From a virus, in the IMG/VR virus record IMGVR_UViG_3300022699_000028, positions 1-28,995 of that record: 28,995 nt of DNA. One strand, given 5' to 3'. Shown here piece after piece: positions 27,002 through 28,995 of this stretch. Below the pieces are notes generated by a model, which did no database searches, had not been told where the DNA came from, and was given only the letters and a program-made list of their open reading frames with translations. The translations under genes and the position numbers were made by a program. Positions within the stretch are counted from its first letter, which is position 1. Each line of letters starts with the position of its first letter.

Positions 27002-28995
27002 AGTTCACGTTGTCAACTTCAGCTCCTACACCACCCCCGAAATACGGGAGGTGCAGGGCAAGGAATGGATCGAATATGGCGAGGACAACAACTACTTTCA
27101 GTACTTGATTGACCGCTACAACGGCTCACCTACCAACAACGCCCTGATCAATGGTGTAGTAGACTTCATCTATGGTGAGGGCTTGGATGCTACGGATTCA
27201 GCAAAGAAGCCTGCGGAATACGCAGCAATGAAGGGATTGCTTCACAAGGACTGCATCCGCAAGATCGTAGCCGACTACAAAATGATGGGCCAATGCGCCC
27301 TTCAGGTTATTTATAGCCGTGACCACAACACCATTGCAGAGGTAGAGCATATTCCCATTGAAAGCCTTCGTGCTGAAAAGCCAAACGAAGAAGGGGACAT
27401 TGAAGCCTACTACTACGCTAAAGATTGGTCGGATGTTGCTCAACGCAGGGAGACTCCTGTGCGCATTCCTGCTTTTGGTTTTAGTCAGGATGCAATGGAG
27501 ATTTTGTACATAAAACCTTATCGTGCAGGGTTTTACGCCTACTCGCCCGTGGACTACCAAGGCGGACTTCCTTTTGCATATCTCGAGGAAGAGGTGGCCA
27601 ACTTCCACATCAACAACATTCAGAACGGTCTTGCGCCTTCGATGCTCATCAACTTCAACAACGGAGTACCGAGTGAGGAGGAGCGCAGGCAGATTGAAAT
27701 GCAGATTGCGCAGAAGTTCAGCGGCTCATCAAATGCAGGAAAGTTCATCTTGGCGTTCAACGACAACAAAGAGCTTGCTGCAACGATTGACACCGTGACG
27801 TTGAGCGATGCGCACAACCAATATCAGTTCTTGTCCAACGAGGCAATGCAGAAGCTGATGGTTGCCCACCGCATCACTTCTCCGATGCTGATGGGCATCA
27901 AGGACAACACAGGTCTTGGAAACAACGCAGAGGAGCTTAAAACGGCTTCTGTCTTGTTTGAGAACATTGTGATCAAGCCGATGCAAGAAACGATTCTTGA
28001 CGGCTTAAACAAAATCCTTTCGTACAACGACCTGCGATTGAACATCTACTTCAAGACGCTTCAGCCGCTTGAGTTCAGCAACCTCGTTGTAGAGGATGCT
28101 CAAGTCATTGAGGAGGAGACAGGAATCAAGGTCACCGAAACAACTCCTGTCGGTGGTAAAGCCGCAGAGGCTCAAGAGGAGCTGATTCAGAAGGAGGCTT
28201 CGTACAACGGAGCGCAGATTTCAAGCTCGCTTCAGATTATGCAGAGCGTGAAGGACGGCATCCTTACGGTTGACCAAGCCATCACCTTCCTTGTGCAGAT
28301 GCTTCAGTTCGACCCACAGGTAGCGAAGGCCCTCTTTGCAGGCAACTCTGCAAACGTCATCACGCAGATGAAGTCGCACAAATTCAAGCAAGAAGTACCT
28401 GAATTCACCCACGAAGAAGAACACAAGTGGATTGAGGCCCTGCGGGGAAAGGGTGAGGTCGTTGATTTAGATGAATGGGAACTCGTTTCTGACGAGGTAG
28501 TCAACGACCCTGACAATGAGGATGCCCACCTCGCCAAGCAGTACAACTTCGCAGTTGAGGACTTCAGCAATGCTGATGACCGCAGCAACTTTGATAGCGG
28601 CTTGTACAAAATCCGTTACGCCTACACCCGCAACATCTCGGCAAATAGTCGTGACTTCTGCCGTGAGATGGTGGGAGCAGCAAACGGGGGAGTAGTATTC
28701 CGCAAAGAGGACATCGATATGATGAGCTTTAGCGGGGTAAATGGTCAGTTCGCTCCGGAAGGTCAAAGCGTGTACTCTATTTGGAAGTGGAAGGGCGGAG
28801 CGTTCTGTCACCACGCTTGGAGGCGTTTGGTTTACTTCCGCAAAAGAGAGGGAGGCAAGTTCCTTCCCAACGAAGGTCTTGACAACGACAAGCTCGTCTC
28901 TACGGAGTCGGCTATCAAAGCAGGCGTACCTACGAGCAAGCTCACTCCAAACGCTTGGGATGAGGCTCAGAAACGACCTATTGACACACCCTCAC
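26952..28995 (+). CDS. Portal protein with fused Mu gpF-like C-terminal region (runs off the right end)
   Basis: 681 codons are in the window and 12 more residues lie at bases 1-36, about 688 in all. Residues 1-400 have portal features: DNNYFQYLIDRYNGSPTNNA, the wing/clip YLEEEVANFHINNIQNGLAP, then SDAHNQYQFLSNEAMQKLMV and TSPMLMGIKDNTGLGNNAEE. Residues from about 545 (YTRNISANSRDFCREMV with C570, then RKEDIDMMSFSGVNGQFAPE, KGGAFCHHAWRR with C619-H620-H621) resemble the C-terminal part of Mu gpF-type head morphogenesis proteins. The 12-fold portal ring is the DNA entry and tail attachment site. The fusion may combine portal and minor head protein. Confidence 0.8.
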   Translation, partial: MSTPKKQATTTSSSSSKVHVVNFSSYTTPEIREVQGKEWIEYGEDNNYFQYLIDRYNGSPTNNALINGVVDFIYGEGLDATDSAKKPAEYAAMKGLLHKDCIRKIVADYKMMGQCALQVIYSRDHNTIAEVEHIPIESLRAEKPNEEGDIEAYYYAKDWSDVAQRRETPVRIPAFGFSQDAMEILYIKPYRAGFYAYSPVDYQGGLPFAYLEEEVANFHINNIQNGLAPSMLINFNNGVPSEEERRQIEMQIAQKFSGSSNAGKFILAFNDNKELAATIDTVTLSDAHNQYQFLSNEAMQKLMVAHRITSPMLMGIKDNTGLGNNAEELKTASVLFENIVIKPMQETILDGLNKILSYNDLRLNIYFKTLQPLEFSNLVVEDAQVIEEETGIKVTETTPVGGKAAEAQEELIQKEASYNGAQISSSLQIMQSVKDGILTVDQAITFLVQMLQFDPQVAKALFAGNSANVITQMKSHKFKQEVPEFTHEEEHKWIEALRGKGEVVDLDEWELVSDEVVNDPDNEDAHLAKQYNFAVEDFSNADDRSNFDSGLYKIRYAYTRNISANSRDFCREMVGAANGGVVFRKEDIDMMSFSGVNGQFAPEGQSVYSIWKWKGGAFCHHAWRRLVYFRKREGGKFLPNEGLDNDKLVSTESAIKAGVPTSKLTPNAWDEAQKRPIDTPS
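28980..28995. repeat. Terminal direct repeat, right copy (circular junction)
   Basis: Second copy of the 16-base repeat found at bases 1-16. Removing one copy gives a unique length of 28,979 bp. Confidence 0.9.

Noticed and set aside
1-28995. Open frames on the minus strand
   Set aside because: All lie opposite well-supported + strand genes, have no leader or family resemblance, and none is in a gap. The AT-rich gap at 2804-3042 has one such frame (2814-3050) without plausible protein features.
1-28995. CRISPR arrays, tRNA genes, integrase or repressor
   Set aside because: No regularly spaced repeats with spacers, no cloverleaf with GTTCGAATC-type arm, and no recombinase or repressor motif was seen in reading; a tRNAscan run would settle the RNA question.

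Overview
This window is almost certainly one complete, small, tailed-phage genome. Bases 1-16 are repeated as the last 16 bases (28980-28995), and the portal gene running off the right end continues in frame into bases 1-39. Joined at the repeat, the sequence is a circle of about 28,979 bp, or a circularly permuted or terminally redundant linear genome opened inside the portal gene. Every gene I can support is on the + strand, genes are packed with ATGA/TAATG overlaps, and I see no integrase, repressor, tRNA or CRISPR array, so a lytic lifestyle is the simplest reading. The host is most likely a Bacteroidetes (flavobacteria-like) bacterium: A-rich leaders without Shine-Dalgarno sites, promoters of the TTG-N19-TAnnTTTG type, and structural proteins whose style matches Bacteroidetes siphoviruses. 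A lipoprotein spanin shows the host is Gram-negative. Family names come from reading motifs by eye, not from searches.

Layout. Bases 46-2200: head-tail adaptor-like protein, WG-rich small protein, tail fibre and small accessory proteins. Bases 2234-3883: lysis module with two small membrane proteins (holin candidates), a T7-lysozyme-like amidase and a one-protein (unimolecular) spanin candidate. Bases 3884-4233: AT-rich non-coding region with a long interrupted inverted repeat and dense short repeats, the best candidate for origin and main early control region. Bases 4234-11982: early/replication module with a DUF3310-like protein, RusA-like resolvase, OB-fold ssDNA-binding-like protein, DnaB/RecA-fold helicase, stand-alone DnaA domain-IV-like protein, sigma-like factor, MjaI-like restriction endonuclease, RecE/Cas4-type nuclease and many small unknowns. 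Bases 11975-13952: two glycosyltransferases and a methyltransferase. Bases 13949-15667: HNH nuclease and small and large terminase. Bases 15689-24318: tail assembly protein with a programmed -1 frameshift, tail completion and baseplate-like proteins, tape measure, then prohead protease and virion proteins. Bases 24359-28995: scaffold, major capsid, tail tube and portal fused to a Mu gpF-like C-terminal region.

How it works together. No DNA or RNA polymerase is encoded, so the phage must use host machines, steered by its own helicase, DnaA-like protein and sigma-like factor. Two sequence signals divide the genome. Early genes carry a leader close to AAAACCAATCAGAATG (12 copies), while late transcription units carry GTTATTTAGTTGA-like boxes. 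Four strong hairpin terminators separate units.

The most striking observation is that the phage encodes a protein resembling the MjaI restriction endonuclease family, whose prototype cuts CTAG, and I found no CTAG anywhere in the 29 kb, where about 100 would be expected by chance. The nuclease would therefore spare the phage's own DNA without a methyltransferase and could attack host or rival DNA.
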